From: Lampris incognitus | Lineage: Eukaryota > Chordata > Actinopteri > Lampriformes > Lampridae | Assembly (NCBI RefSeq): GCF_029633865.1 | Contig: NC_079219.1 | Coordinates: 53,951,898-54,015,897 of the forward strand | Length of the DNA stretch: 64,000 nucleotides | Direction of reading: 5' to 3' | Made by a program: the position numbers and the translations under genes | The notes under the pieces: model-generated | The model's input: only the letters and a program-made list of their open reading frames with translations | Database searches by the model: none | Told to the model about the DNA's origin: nothing | In this document: positions 42,345 through 52,510 of the stretch, piece after piece | Numbering within the stretch: the stretch's first letter is position 1 | How the letters are laid out: each line of letters begins with the position of its first letter

Positions 42345-42830
42345 AGTGTCGTGCCAAAAAGTAATTGCCAAAAACTGATTGCCATCCGCGATTTCCGCTT
42401 GCCAAACACTGATCGCAGCTCCTACCTTGTGACTGAAAGGTTCTTTCTACCTCAAAAGGACTTGATTTCATTCATGAGGGTTATATTTATATGATATATG
42501 TGTGAATGAATGAAATATATATCATTCATTCATTCATATTTGAAAGATTGTAGCTTACCTAGTCCTTTTTACCAGTTGAAATATCATCAATTATGTAATA
42601 CAACCCAAATATGTGCTTTTGCACTAGCTAAAAAGTGATTGCAGCTCCTACTTGTGACTGAAAGGTTGTTTCTGCCTCAAAGTAACTTAATCTACATTTC
42701 AAAGACAAGACCATGTTAATTAATATTTAAATGAACATAAAAACAATATTTGAATATATAAACATACAATTTGCGGACCGCAATCAGGTTTTTGCGGATC
42801 ATCACTTTTTGGCATGACGCCTGTCATGGA
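42345..42830. mobile_element. MITE with about 45-bp inverted ends
   Basis: The left end 'gtcgtgccaaaaagtaatt', 'gccaaaaactgattgcc' is matched by the inverted right end 'gcaatcaggtttttgcgg', 'atcatcactttttggcatga'. The interior has a duplicated 'gcagctcctac.ttgtgactg' segment at 42414 and 42641. The superfamily is undetermined. Confidence 0.55.
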
Positions 42831-43179
42831 GAGTAATGATGTGAGGCTAATCAGTTCATCTGGACACAACGTTTAGCGGGAGAAACATTTTATCGGTCAT
42901 CCAAGTGGCTTCGTCAGTCTTGGCTGACTGCGGGTATCCCCCAACCTTATAAATGACCGAAACCAACGAGCAGTTTCATATGTAAATATGGGCGTGGCCA
43001 TTAACTAGAGTTTCAATGGCCATGTGTACTATTCACTGAGGATTTGGGAATGTTTGCAACCACAGCATTGTAAGATGGTAACAGACGTACTCTTAGCCCT
43101 CCCCCCGTTCAGGGATGGTCGTTCCCATTCCACAAAGATGGCTCCTTTGACTACCTGTTCAAATCAGCGTTCTTCCCTA

Positions 43180-43461
43180 TCAAAAGAGTGGCCCCTGGCC
43201 TGCAGATGGTGTAGACCGTGGAGTCCTGGCCTGACGCTTTAGTTCGTCTGTGTTGTGCCATCCTCTTGGCTTGATGTACAAGTCACGGCAGTCCTCCCGG
43301 CACTTAACAGCATACGCTATATTGATCTGTTTGTGCCGGGTACCCGATCCTTGGGTTGGACCAATTTCTGGCGCAGCATGTTTTGGGGTTTGAAAGCAAC
43401 TGAGACGCGGTGTTTGGAGAATAACGCGTCTCATCTCTCCTGCCACATACGGAATCACCAC
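43180..43461 (-). pseudogene. Penelope-like GIY-YIG endonuclease fragment
   Basis: The frame reads VIPYVAGEMRRVILQTPRLS, then FQTPKHAAPEIGPTQGSGTR and INIAYAVKCREDCRDLYIKP. The last block matches the start of the GIY-YIG nuclease of Penelope elements (Y-A-V ... L-Y-I spacing, normally YAVQC...DLYIGET), with the Gly after YI lost. The frame then runs into unrelated residues and stops. The nuclease would nick target DNA for priming. This fragment has no catalytic centre. Confidence 0.6.
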
Positions 43462-43721
43462 TGCTTTACGTTTAGGCAGCTGTTGTCCTTCTCCTCTCTT
43501 CGATCGGCTGGTGCACTGTTTGGGTCACTGTTTGGCTCTGTCACCATCTTACAATGCTGTAATTGCAACTATTCCCCAGTCCTCTGTGAGTAGTACACAT
43601 GGCCATTGAAACTCTAGTTAATGGCTACTACACCTATTTGCATATGAAACCAATTGTTGGTTTCGGTCGTTATGCAGCTGTGCTTTTTATAAGGTTCGGG
43701 GATACCTGCAGTCAGATGAGA

Positions 43722-43775
43722 CCGATGAAGCCTCTTGGATAAGTGATGAAACGTTTCTCCCACTAAACATTGTGT
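43722..43775 (+). ncRNA. Hammerhead-like core in Penelope end
   Basis: CCGATGA (43722-43728) differs by one base from the CUGAUGA core. A mismatched stem II region follows ('gcctcttggataagtgat'), then GAAAC (43748-43752). Stem III would be ACGTTT against AAACAT across 'ctcccact'. The core bases are closer to consensus than in the other copies, but stem II pairs less well. Confidence 0.35.
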
Positions 43776-43834
43776 CCAAAATGAATGGATTCACCTTTCT
43801 GTGATTCTCTTACCTGGATTACTGAGCATGCATA

Positions 43835-44894
43835 AAGACAAATGATGTGAAATATTCGCAGCCAAGTATTTCGTGTTGTTTATTTGTTATGTCCCTGGTG
43901 TGTAAAGCTGAACATGCTGGTGTTTTCTGTCAATGTTTAGAGTCCTGTTCCCCTAATGGGATGTTTGGGTTCCTTTATTCCCCTCCTTGGGTTTATTGAC
44001 AGTCGGGGCTGATTGTGTGTGATTGACATTCCAGTTCATGATGAATATTGTGACACGTTTGTAAGGCTGAAACTGCCTGGAAAAAAGGAGTTTGTTGTCA
44101 CTTACCTTTCGAGCTCTGCTGTTGCACGGGATTGAGATGCTCTCGGCAGAATTGTGGGCTGGAGAAATAATGAGCATTGACAGGATGAGGGATGTTTAGT
44201 CTTGGTTGATTGAAATTTTTTTAAAAGCTTATTGTGTGCAGAAATAATCAAAAGCAACGAGGTGTACTGACGTTTTCAGTTTTGGTAAGTGGAGTGCCTG
44301 CCTTATCTAGTGTTGAGATTTGTCTGGTGATTTCGATGAGGCTTAAGTAACTTAAAGACAGTTGGTGTAAATGAACCTTCACGAGCTTTCGCTAGATATT
44401 ACATGGTTTTTCTGAATGTTTTGCAATTCTTGGAATTGTGTCGTTTACTTTGAGGTTCAACTAAAATTTAAGATGGTCATATTGGCTCTCATATGTGCAT
44501 TTAGTGTTGTCCTGCAAAAAGGTGTGGTGGTTAATCAAGGCTAGCAGATTTGGAGTCCAGTTGAGCATTTTGTTTGGATCAAATCTGGCTCTGAAAAGGC
44601 TAATGAAATGATATTGTTTGCCAATACATTTGTGATCAACGCAGAATTGTTGGCCTCTGTGTGATGTGTGGGTGATCGTGTTGTGTTTTTGTTTTGGAAA
44701 ATGCAACCGTCGAACCAAAAGTTATTGCTTTGTTCATTGGGTCTGTAAAACGTGTTGTGTTGGTTTGTTGGTTTCTTCAATAGCACTGTGTGTAAAAAAA
44801 AAAAAAAGATGGTTTTAGAAAAACTCAAGGTGGGGCAGAAATGTTTATCCATGTGCCTAATTGTTGTCTTATTATGTTTTTATATGGAATTCAA
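43835..44894. other. No gene recognised
   Basis: Unique-looking, AT-rich intronic-type sequence. The overlapping minus frames at 44461-44852 have no domain-like pattern. Confidence 0.35.
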
Positions 44895-45110
44895 ATCCTA
44901 GTCGTCGAGTCAGTTTTATTTGTATAGCCCATTATCACATATTCGCCTCTGGATTTTACAGCAACACAACATCCTGTCCTTAGACCCTCGCATTGGATAA
45001 GGAACAACTCTCTAAAAAAGCCTTTAAACGGGGAGAAAAATAGGAAGAAACCTCTGGGAGAGCAACAGAGGAGGGCTCTCTCTCCCAAGACGGACGTCTC
45101 TGCAATGGAT
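44895..45110. repeat. Dispersed fish repeat, unnamed
   Basis: 'cagttttatttgtatagccc', 'ggagaaaaataggaagaaac' and 'ctctgggagagcaacagagg' form a pattern I recognise as a frequent fish repeat. No inverted ends or coding frame were found here. Confidence 0.45.
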
Positions 45111-45171
45111 GTTGTGTACACAATTTGTGTAGTGACATGCATATTTCTAAATGGTTGTCAAGCCAAAAGCA

Positions 45172-46456
45172 TGAGTGGAGAAGATTTGAGTGGAGAAGAA
45201 GCATACTGATTTTCAAGAATAAGGACGATGTGCAGAACTGTAGCAACTACAGAGGTATAAAATTGATCAGCCACAGCATGACGATATGGGAAAGAGGAGT
45301 AGAGGCTAGGTTAAGAGGAGAGGTGATGATTAGTGAGCAGCAGTATGGTTTCATGCCATGAAAGAGCACCACAGATGCGACGTTTGCTTTGAGAATGTTG
45401 ATGGAGAAGTATAGAGGAGGCCAGAAGGAGTTACATTGTGTTGTTGTGGATTTAGAGAAAGCATACGACAGGGTGCCGAGAGAGGAGGTGTGGTATGAGG
45501 AAGTCAGGAGTTGCAGAGAAGTATGTAGGAGTGATGCAGGATATGTATGAGGGAGGTGTGACAGTGGTGAGGTGTGTGGTTGGAGTGACAGATGGGTTCA
45601 AGGTGGAGGTGAGATTACATCAAGGATCGGCTCTGAGCCCTTTCTTGTTTGCAGTGGTGATGGACAAGTTGACGGACGAGATCAGGCAGGAGTCTCCGTG
45701 GACTATGATGTTTGCGGATGACATTGTGATCTGTAGCGAGAGTAGGTTGCAGGTAGAGAGCCTGGAGAGGTGGAGGTATGCACTGGAGAGAAGAGGAATG
45801 AAAGTCAGTAGGAGCAAGACGGAATACATATGCGTGAATGAGAGGAAGGGCAGTGGAATGGTGAGGATGCAAGGAGTAGAGGTGACGAAGACGTATGAGT
45901 TTAAATACTCGGGGTCAACTGTACAAAGTAACGGGGAGTGTGGAAGAGAGGTGAAGAAGAGGGTGCAGGCTGAGTGGAGTGGGTGGAGAAGAGTATCGGG
46001 AGTGATTTGCGACAGAAGGGTACCAGCAAGAGTTAAAGGGAAGGTTTACAAAACGGTTGTGAGACCAGCTATGTTATATGGTCTGGAGACGGTGGCGCTG
46101 ACGAAAAGACAGGAGGCGGAGCTGGAGGTGGCATGCTAAGATTTTTGTCGGTGATAACGAAGAAGGACGGGATTAGGAACGAGTATATTAGAGGGACAGC
46201 TCAGGTTGGACGGTTTGGAGACAAAGCAAGAGAGGCAAGCTTGGGATGGCTTGGACATGTGTGGAGGAGAGATGCTGGGTATATTGGGAGAAGGATGCTG
46301 AATATGGAGCTGCCAAAGAGGAGGTTTATGGATGTGGTAAGAGAGGACATGCGGTGGCTGGTGTGACAGAGGACGATGCAGAGGACAGGAAGAAATGGAA
46401 ACGGATGATCCACCGTGGCAACCCCTAACGGAAACAGCTGAAAGTAGTAGTAGTAG
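45172..46456 (+). mobile_element. RTE-type LINE insertion with 16-bp target duplication
   Basis: A perfect duplication TGTCAAGCCAAAAGCA occupies 45156-45171 and 46457-46472, so the ends are certain. The 1285-bp insert is a 5'-truncated LINE lacking the endonuclease. It starts inside the RT and ends with a (TAG)n tail (about 46445-46456). It is in the same orientation as rbm12b, within its presumed intron. Two other, shorter copies are at 4687-4975 and 33765-34052. The RTE label is from recalled similarity. Confidence 0.85.
45195..46440 (+). pseudogene. RTE-type reverse transcriptase, frameshifted
   Basis: The frame has NCSNYRGIKLISHSMTIWER, ISEQQYGFMP (then a stop at 45359-45361), and CVVVDLEKAYDRVPREEVWY in another frame (A box, 45438-45497). 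The long 45495-46139 frame follows with VRLHQGSALSPFLFAVVMDK (B box) and SPWTMMFADDIVICSESRLQ (C box, catalytic FADD intact). After VRPAMLYGLETVALTKRQEA a frame shift leads to LGWLGHVWRRDAGYIGRRML and VREDM at the C-terminus. The RT would prime on nicked DNA. The stop, two frameshifts and missing endonuclease make it dead, although relatively young. Confidence 0.8.
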
Positions 46457-46472
46457 TGTCAAGCCAAAAGCA

Positions 46473-47372
46473 ATTCTCAAATCAATTCTGCTTGGGAATA
46501 TCATATCATTTGAAAGGCTGTTCTTAAAATTTTAAATGCTGTTGACTTGACAGCAGTTTAAAAGTATTAATTTTAATTATTTAAAGAGCGACTTGAGAGG
46601 ACAATGGGTGTGCAGAAAATTGATGTATTTTTATGCTAACCTTCAGAGTTTGGTAAGACAGGCTAATTCGGCATGTGAGAAGAATGGATGCCTTACTGCT
46701 GTTTTAGTGCTTAATCTTGAGATTCTCAATCCTTAAACTGGATTGTTGGGCTTAAATGCAAATAGGTAGAGTTGTGCACTACTGATATTGAAGTGAATAT
46801 GCTTGCTTTTGCTTCAATAGTCTGGTTAAATTATTAGCATAGTGCCTGTCATTTTGTCATCTCTTGGCCATTGACTGATTTTTTTTCCCCAAGTGGTAGC
46901 GAATGGCATAGTATTAGCTCTTTAGCTGTTCCAGAAATATCCAAATAGAAGGAATTCCAACTCGATTGAATATACGTTTAATTGGATGGATTCTTGTGTT
47001 GGGAATGTTGCTTGTGAACCCAGATTTTATCTGATTACTTATTTTAAACACGTGAATGACGGATGCATTAACCTCATACTGTGCATTGAGAGTGAGAGCT
47101 CTTGGCCGGGACGTGTACGTTGGTTTGTCATCTTCGTCCATCATCCTCATCTACTGAATTTCGCGACGTTTTCTATTTCACAGCTTGCCGCTGTGGCCAT
47201 AGATGCATTTCAATGTTCTTCTTAGCCTCTCATGTTGTATGTATCCCTCACCACTGTTCTGGTGAAGCGGTGTTTTTTCTTCTTCTCTTTTTTTGAATGC
47301 CAAGGAATTAAAGGTGAGCAGCTAGAGAGGCTTTGTCAGCAATAATGTTATTTTGTACCCCTTTGTCTGCAG
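46473..47372. other. 3' part of presumed rbm12b intron
   Basis: No coding signal. The last bases form a strong acceptor: 'tttgtaccccctttgtctgcag' with a pyrimidine tract, AG at 47371-47372. Confidence 0.5.
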
Positions 47373-47393
47373 GTGCTGTTTTTTTTCCTCAAC
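47371..47393 (+). other. rbm12b: Acceptor AG and 5' UTR remainder of rbm12b coding exon
   Basis: 'ctttgtctgcag|gtgctg' is a strong acceptor 21 bases upstream of the ATG. The frame is open upstream as far as a GTG at 47373, but ATG 47394 starts the conserved MAVVIRL N-terminus and is the right start. Confidence 0.7.
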
Positions 47394-49319
47394 ATGGCGG
47401 TGGTCATCCGTTTACAGGGACTCAGAATCACAGCAGGTTCTGAGGATATTCGCAATTTCTTCACTGGCCTCAAAATTCCAGATGGTGGGGTGCACATTAT
47501 TGGTGGGAAACGAGAGGAGGCTTTCATTATTTTTGCTTCGGATGAAGATGCAAGAAGAGCCATGACTCGATCAGGGGGTTGCATTAAGGGTTCCCCTGTT
47601 AACTTGCTGCTAAGCAGTAAATCGGAAATGCAGAGTATTCTTGAGGAAAGTACAAAAAATGCTGAACAAGCTCAAAAGAGGTCAATTAAGGAAAGCTCAA
47701 GACTGGAAATGGATGATCCAGTAGGAGTTAGAAGAACAAGCCACCCTGAAGAAGGTAGAAGATCAGGTAGCAGGTCAGGTTATTCTCCTCTGCGCCCCCG
47801 GAGGGCTGCAACAACTGGTAATGATGACTTGTACTTGTTTTTGAAGGGAATGCCTTTTTCCGTGACTGAAAAGGAGGTCAGTCAGTTTTTTCATGGTTTA
47901 CTTTGTGATGATATTATCTTGATGAAAAACTCTCGTGGACAAAACAATGGGCTAGGTCTGGTCAAATTTGCAACACGACAGGATGCAAGAGAAGGAATGA
48001 AGAGAGATAGGGGACACATTGGGTCAAGGTTTGTGGAAGTGTACACAGCGACAGAAGAACAGTGGCGTGAGGCAGGTGGTACTGTGGTAATGGGTGTCAA
48101 CAGTAACGGCAGGTTTAGAAGAGGGAAGTCTCCAGTTCATGCTCAGAGGTTTCAACATCAACCAAGGTCACGGTCACCTATTGGTCAACGGTCCAACTCT
48201 CCTTCCGGAGAGGAGTTCTGCATTTTGCTGGAAAATCTATCCTACTCGGTGGATAAAAGGAACATCAAGGAACTTTTCCGTCATGCAAGACTACAGGACG
48301 ATCAGATTCTTTACCTACTTGACAGTGAGGGGAGAAGAACAAGATCTGCATTTGTGTTGTTCAAGAGTCTGAGGGACTACTGTGCTGCCCTAAGTCATCA
48401 TAAGGAGGAGTTTCTCAACCGATTTGTGTACATCTCCCCCATATCGAGAGAGAAAATGATCTCCATTCTGGAATCTCCCAACATGAGGGAGGAAATTTCT
48501 GAGAGGTCTAATCAGTTCCAAGAGAGGCCTTCCTTTCAGCAAGGGGGTCCTTTTGACTCAGAGAAGGTTTGTCTCTATGTGCGGAATATGCCGTTTGATG
48601 TGCGTAAAGTTGAGATTATGGACTTCTTCCTTGGGTTTAATATCACGGAGGACAATGTAGTCTTGCTGCGTGACCACAAAGGTGCTGGTCTTGGAGAGGC
48701 TGTGGTTGTCTTTCAGTCTGAGGGAGAGGCTGTGAATGCACAATCTCTGAATGGGCAAAGGTTTCTTGGGTCTGAAGTCATGTTGAAATGCATTTCACGG
48801 TCTCAGATGCGGGAGTTTGGTGTTGAGCCTCCAGTGATGCAAGAGCTAAGGGAGGAGAGGGGCTCAGCCAGGAACAGTGAGGCATCCCATCATCCTAGTG
48901 ACATGGAATACCCCGATGTAAGAGGCACCCCTGATAGTAATATGCCAATGGCTAATCTACAGGTTCATATTCAAGGAGGTGGCAATAATGATTCTTATGC
49001 AGGAGGCTCCTATACTCCTCAAAACAGAAACGATGGATCGATTCATGGTGGTTTTGGGCCCCCTGCCCAGCGTTTTGATGGCCCTACCTGTCTAAAGTTA
49101 GTTAACCTACCGTCACAAATCAAAATTGATGAAATCTATGATTTTTGCTATGGATATCGTGTTATCCCTGGATCTGTCTCACTGCAGTATGACAGAAATG
49201 GAATGCCTAAAGGCTCTGCCACAGTAGTGTTTGAATCCCGCCAGGAGGCATTAACTGCTGTTAAGGAACTGAGTGGGAGACCGATAGGTTCAAGAAAAAT
49301 ACAACTGGTTTTTGTGTGA
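47394..49319 (+). CDS. rbm12b: RNA-binding protein 12B-like, five RRM domains
   Basis: This is a single uninterrupted 641-codon frame. RRM-type domains lie at residues about 1-75 (starts MAVVIRLQGL, with DGGVHIIGG and EAFIIFASDEDARRAM), 145-220 (LYLFLKGMPFSVTEKEV), 275-350 (CILLENLSYSVDKRNI), 390-468 (VCLYVRNMPFDVRKVEI) and 565-641 (LKLVNLPSQIKIDEIYDF). Linkers are Ser/Arg/Gly-rich. The N-terminus is shared by RBM12 and RBM12B. The lack of a proline-rich tract and the overall layout favour RBM12B. Mammalian RBM12B is longer, with a repeat-rich insert before the last RRM that is missing here. The ATG at 47394 follows a splice acceptor at 47371-47372, which fits the family's single coding exon. 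Predicted nuclear RNA-binding protein; its targets are not known from sequence. Confidence 0.88.
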   Translation: MAVVIRLQGLRITAGSEDIRNFFTGLKIPDGGVHIIGGKREEAFIIFASDEDARRAMTRSGGCIKGSPVNLLLSSKSEMQSILEESTKNAEQAQKRSIKESSRLEMDDPVGVRRTSHPEEGRRSGSRSGYSPLRPRRAATTGNDDLYLFLKGMPFSVTEKEVSQFFHGLLCDDIILMKNSRGQNNGLGLVKFATRQDAREGMKRDRGHIGSRFVEVYTATEEQWREAGGTVVMGVNSNGRFRRGKSPVHAQRFQHQPRSRSPIGQRSNSPSGEEFCILLENLSYSVDKRNIKELFRHARLQDDQILYLLDSEGRRTRSAFVLFKSLRDYCAALSHHKEEFLNRFVYISPISREKMISILESPNMREEISERSNQFQERPSFQQGGPFDSEKVCLYVRNMPFDVRKVEIMDFFLGFNITEDNVVLLRDHKGAGLGEAVVVFQSEGEAVNAQSLNGQRFLGSEVMLKCISRSQMREFGVEPPVMQELREERGSARNSEASHHPSDMEYPDVRGTPDSNMPMANLQVHIQGGGNNDSYAGGSYTPQNRNDGSIHGGFGPPAQRFDGPTCLKLVNLPSQIKIDEIYDFCYGYRVIPGSVSLQYDRNGMPKGSATVVFESRQEALTAVKELSGRPIGSRKIQLVFV

Positions 49320-50060
49320 AAAAGTTCCCTGTGATGGCATCTAACATGAATAGATTCTGACATTGGCTTTCAACTTGTAAAAAAAAGGTTTCAGAAAAAC
49401 TGGTTGATCAAGGCAAGTGAATTACCTTCATTTATTTCCTCTCCATTTGTGGATTGACTTAAAAAGTATAACTAAATGGTGATTTTTTTTTCCTTGAACT
49501 AAAATTTGTGTTGATGTGATAAGGTAAAATAGTTAATTGGGTAGACAGTTTTATGCTGTAGCTTAGTTGTTTTTCGGTGGAATATTTGGTTGCCAATCTT
49601 GGAATGTCAAGATTTCGTTTATTTTGCGCCATGGTATTGTATATAAATATTGTTTGGTCAGTATGTGTTTATTGTTGTGTAAGTGAAATTCTGATATAAA
49701 AAATGCATAGTTTAGTCTTGGCCCATGTTTTCATGTTTATCATTAAAAATCTAAATTAACCTTATCCCTCCATGTTTTATGAAAAGAGGACAATTCACGA
49801 GATTTATTGTGATTACTTGTAAGTTAACATAGCGAGGTTTTTTTTTTTTACTTAAAGCTACTTTTATTACTGATAATAATGGTGATATTTCTAATTGCTT
49901 TTTCTGTTTATTGCTCAAAAATCAAGTTATTAATTTGCTATTGAGGAGTTGTTAGTGCTGTTGTCAGCTTCTTCCACACCTGAATAAAAGTACAATTCAA
50001 CCCCAATATTAGGTATTGATGGTATGGTACCTATTAATAAAAGTCTATGGGGCACTTGTA
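49320..50060 (+). other. rbm12b: rbm12b 3' UTR with poly(A) signals
   Basis: AT-rich sequence after the stop, without coding signal. AATAAA occurs at 49983-49988 and 50037-50042, followed by T/G-rich sequence. Either could be the cleavage signal. An earlier ATTAAA lies near 49742. Confidence 0.55.
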
Positions 50061-50194
50061 CTTGTTTGCAATGTCAATTTATCTTCTACATTAAACTCTC
50101 CTCTAATAACCTTTTCTCGTGGCATTTGACAGGAAGATAGAGATACACGTTATCTCCCAGTCTGATCCCACGAAGATTTAGCTCGGGATAACTC

Positions 50195-50335
50195 ATGGAT
50201 GTAGTTCTACAACTACATCCATGGAGAACTACATCCATGGATGTAGTAGTAGAACTACATCCATGGCTGTAGTAGTAGAACTACATCCATGGCTGTAGTA
50301 GTAGAACTAGAACTACATCCATTGTTTAGTAGCCA
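50195..50335. repeat. Minisatellite with palindromic units
   Basis: There are about five imperfect copies of 'gaactacatccatggctgtagtagta' (26 bases on average, longer in one unit). Each unit contains CTACATCCATGG, which pairs with CCATGGATGTAG in neighbouring or the same unit. Confidence 0.85.
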
Positions 50336-50682
50336 TGGGATAAAGGCCAATATTTCAGGGCTTCCGGTTCCGGTTTAGCTGCTGGCCGCAAGCTTCCGTT
50401 TTCTGTGAAGATTTTCTCTTCCATTGTTCACAGTCGGATTAGATACTTGGTACGCGAGAATGGAGTTGAGAGACGACGTCCGCGGCCGGATTATTTCACA
50501 AGAAGTTGACACGAGTCGAATATTTCTCCAAACAATACGCAGACGTAGATAATTTTTGTAGGCGTTATAGTTCCATACAACATTTCTGCCCATGGCATCC
50601 GCCTCTTTAGCTCCCCCACACGTACTGTTTCAGACATGCGAGCAAAGTGTATTCCTGTAGAAACCGCCTTCTAGTCAAACGT

Positions 50683-50728
50683 GACTGGTCAATACTACTC
50701 GGACTAAAACGAGTAGTATTGACCAGTC
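50683..50728. repeat. Perfect 19-bp hairpin
   Basis: GACTGGTCAATACTACTCG (50683-50701) and its exact reverse complement (50710-50728) are separated by 8 bases (50702-50709). Confidence 0.9.
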
Positions 50729-50949
50729 AGGCGATAAAACAGATAGATGGTCCTTTGTGTGATACAAAGCCTTGGGTAGAGCTTGGGCAGAGTTCAGCAA
50801 ACTTTTTTTGGAGTTCTCAGTCCACTCCGGCCGGAAGTGGTTCACAGCCAGTAAAATAATGTCCTGGCTCAACGTTTTCATTTTGACGACGAGGAAGTTT
50901 GAGCTCATCATCCACAATACTTTTGCCATCGACAGCCGTGTACGTATAC

Positions 50950-51012
50950 CTCTGGTTTTATTCGAGATTTATCCTCCGGAGCAGCGGGCCCTCTGTCAAC
51001 TGCCGTCGCCAT
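50950..51012 (-). other. Possible first coding exon on minus strand
   Basis: On the minus strand, 'ggtcaagATGGCGACGGC' gives an ATG at 51012-51010, an open stretch MATAVDRGPAAPEDKSRIKP, and a donor-like CCAGAG|GTATAC ending the exon at 50950. The 'caagatggcg' context is typical of vertebrate translation starts. Downstream minus frames to 50675 remain open in other phases. No protein family is recognised, so this is only a candidate. Confidence 0.25.
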
Positions 51013-51039
51013 CTTGACCAGAAGTAAATGCGATGCGTC

Positions 51040-52510
51040 AGAAGCTTTTGATCGAGTTAATCGTGGTAACTTGTTAAACTACAAGAGCGAGGGGTCCCCT
51101 CTTATTTGAGAATGATCTTGTGTTTTTGGTGTGCATATCAAAGCATGCAAGTTAGATGGGGTAAGAGTGTATCTGCACCATTCTTGGTGACCAATGGGGT
51201 CTGACAAGGTGGAATACTCAAATCAATCTTACTTAATCAGACACATAGGTCCATATTTAAAAAAAAATACAACACAGGACAACAACACAAAAATATCGCT
51301 GAACAGCAGTTCACAAGTCCACAATGATTAAAACCTCTACAGACATTTGCTCCAGTGTTTCCAGAAATGAGGAGTACCTTGTGTCACTTTGTGTAGGCTC
51401 AGTTATAATTACATTCTTGGAGTCACTCGACACAAATTTGTACATAAAATTCATCAACACAGCATGAAAAGCGGGAACATTGCTAGTCACAAACATATGA
51501 CTTGCATTTGTCCATCTTGGAAGCTTGAGCAAGATTCTGAATGCATCATTATATGCTACCTGCAGCTTTTTCATTTTTGCTTAGCTATAATTGTACCACA
51601 AGTGGGCTGTATAGAGTGGCGTATAGTAGGCCCTAAAAAGAGCTGTTTTACTGTCACCTGTTCTCTTCAGTTTGTATATGGGTGACCTTTCCAAAAAGTT
51701 AAGAGTGTAAGACTGGCTGTATGGTGGGGGATAGTCTTACTAACCATCTGATGTACGCTGATGACTTAGTCGTCCTGTCTGCTTATAGTGCTGGCTTACA
51801 GCAACTGCTCAGTCTGCTCAAGTTATGGTGTGCAGCATGACATTAAATTTAACTCTAAAAAGAGTTGTCATGATTGCTAAAACCAAGGAGGATCAGAAGC
51901 AACATTTTCCTTCATTCTTGATGGCAGACCAAGCGCCAAATGTGGTGAACAAAACAAAATATTTGGGTCACATCATCAGGAATGATTTATGTGATATTGA
52001 TGTGCAGCGCCAGTGTTGTAAACTATGCACGAGCCAATATGCTGGCACACAAATGTCATATGTGTACAGATGATGTTAAAACTGCTCTTTTTAGGGCCAA
52101 CTGTACTCCACTCTATACAGCCCACTTGTGGTGCAAGTATAGCGAAGCAGAAATGGAAAAGCTGCAGGTAGCATATAGTGATGCATTCAGAATCTTGCTC
52201 AAGCTTCCAAGATGAACAAGTGCCAAGTCATGTGTTCCCACTTTTCATGCTGGAATTTAATGTACAAATTTGTGTCGATTATTTGATTCCAAGAATGTAA
52301 TTATAATGCGCTTAACTGAGCATGCACAGTGATACAAGCTACTCCTGTTGTTTCTGGAAACATTGGAACAAATGTCTGTACAAGTTTTAATCATTGTGTA
52401 CATGTGAACTGCTGTTTTAGCTAGATTTTTTGTTGGTGTCCTGTGTTGTATTTTTGTTTTTTAATATGGACCTATGTGTCTGAATAAAGTAAGATTTGAT
52501 TGAGTGATTG
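51040..52510 (+). mobile_element. LINE copy, 5' truncated, interrupted by an inverted copy
   Basis: Plus-strand pieces: 'AFDRVNRGNLL' (RT A-box region, about 51045-51075), VSAPFLVTNGV with QGGIL (51170-51220), then, after 51652, LFSLYMGDLS, YADDLVVLSAYSAGLQQLL (51740-51800), VVNKTKYLGHIIRND and MEKLQVAYSDAFRILLKLPR (52153-52212). It ends with 'tctgaataaagtaagatttg' and TGATTGA-like repeats at 52480-52510. It belongs to the same family as 53930-58190 and 61480-62130. The family is APE-type, but I cannot place it in a named clade. Many stops make it dead. Confidence 0.65.
51216..51652 (-). mobile_element. Inverted LINE 3' end inside the plus copy
   Basis: On the minus strand this carries the same C-terminal frame as 52090-52400 (KKLQVAYNDAFRILLKLPRW, then NASHMFVTSNVPAFHAVLMN). 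Its tail 'ctgattaagtaagattgatt' is at the left. It separates the QGGIL and SPVLF-type codons of the plus copy's RT. It is either a later insertion of a truncated copy or an inversion. Its sequence is better preserved than the host copy. Confidence 0.65.

Larger units (their letters stand above)
42841..43834 (-). mobile_element. Penelope-like element copy, longest in window
   Basis: A minus-oriented end (42850-42960) and a plus-oriented end (43640-43834, closing with 'cttacctggattactgagca') enclose a body whose minus strand carries a Penelope protein fragment (43180-43461). The inverted arrangement of the ends is the same as at 14681-15395. It lies in the presumed rbm12b intron. It lacks an RT domain and is a short non-autonomous copy. 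Confidence 0.7.

Noticed and set aside
45495-46139. Active RTE reverse transcriptase
   Set aside because: The FADD box is intact, but the A box is in another frame, an upstream stop interrupts the ORF and the endonuclease is missing.
47373-47393. GTG start for rbm12b at 47373
   Set aside because: The codons follow directly on a splice acceptor, and the conserved N-terminus begins at the ATG at 47394.
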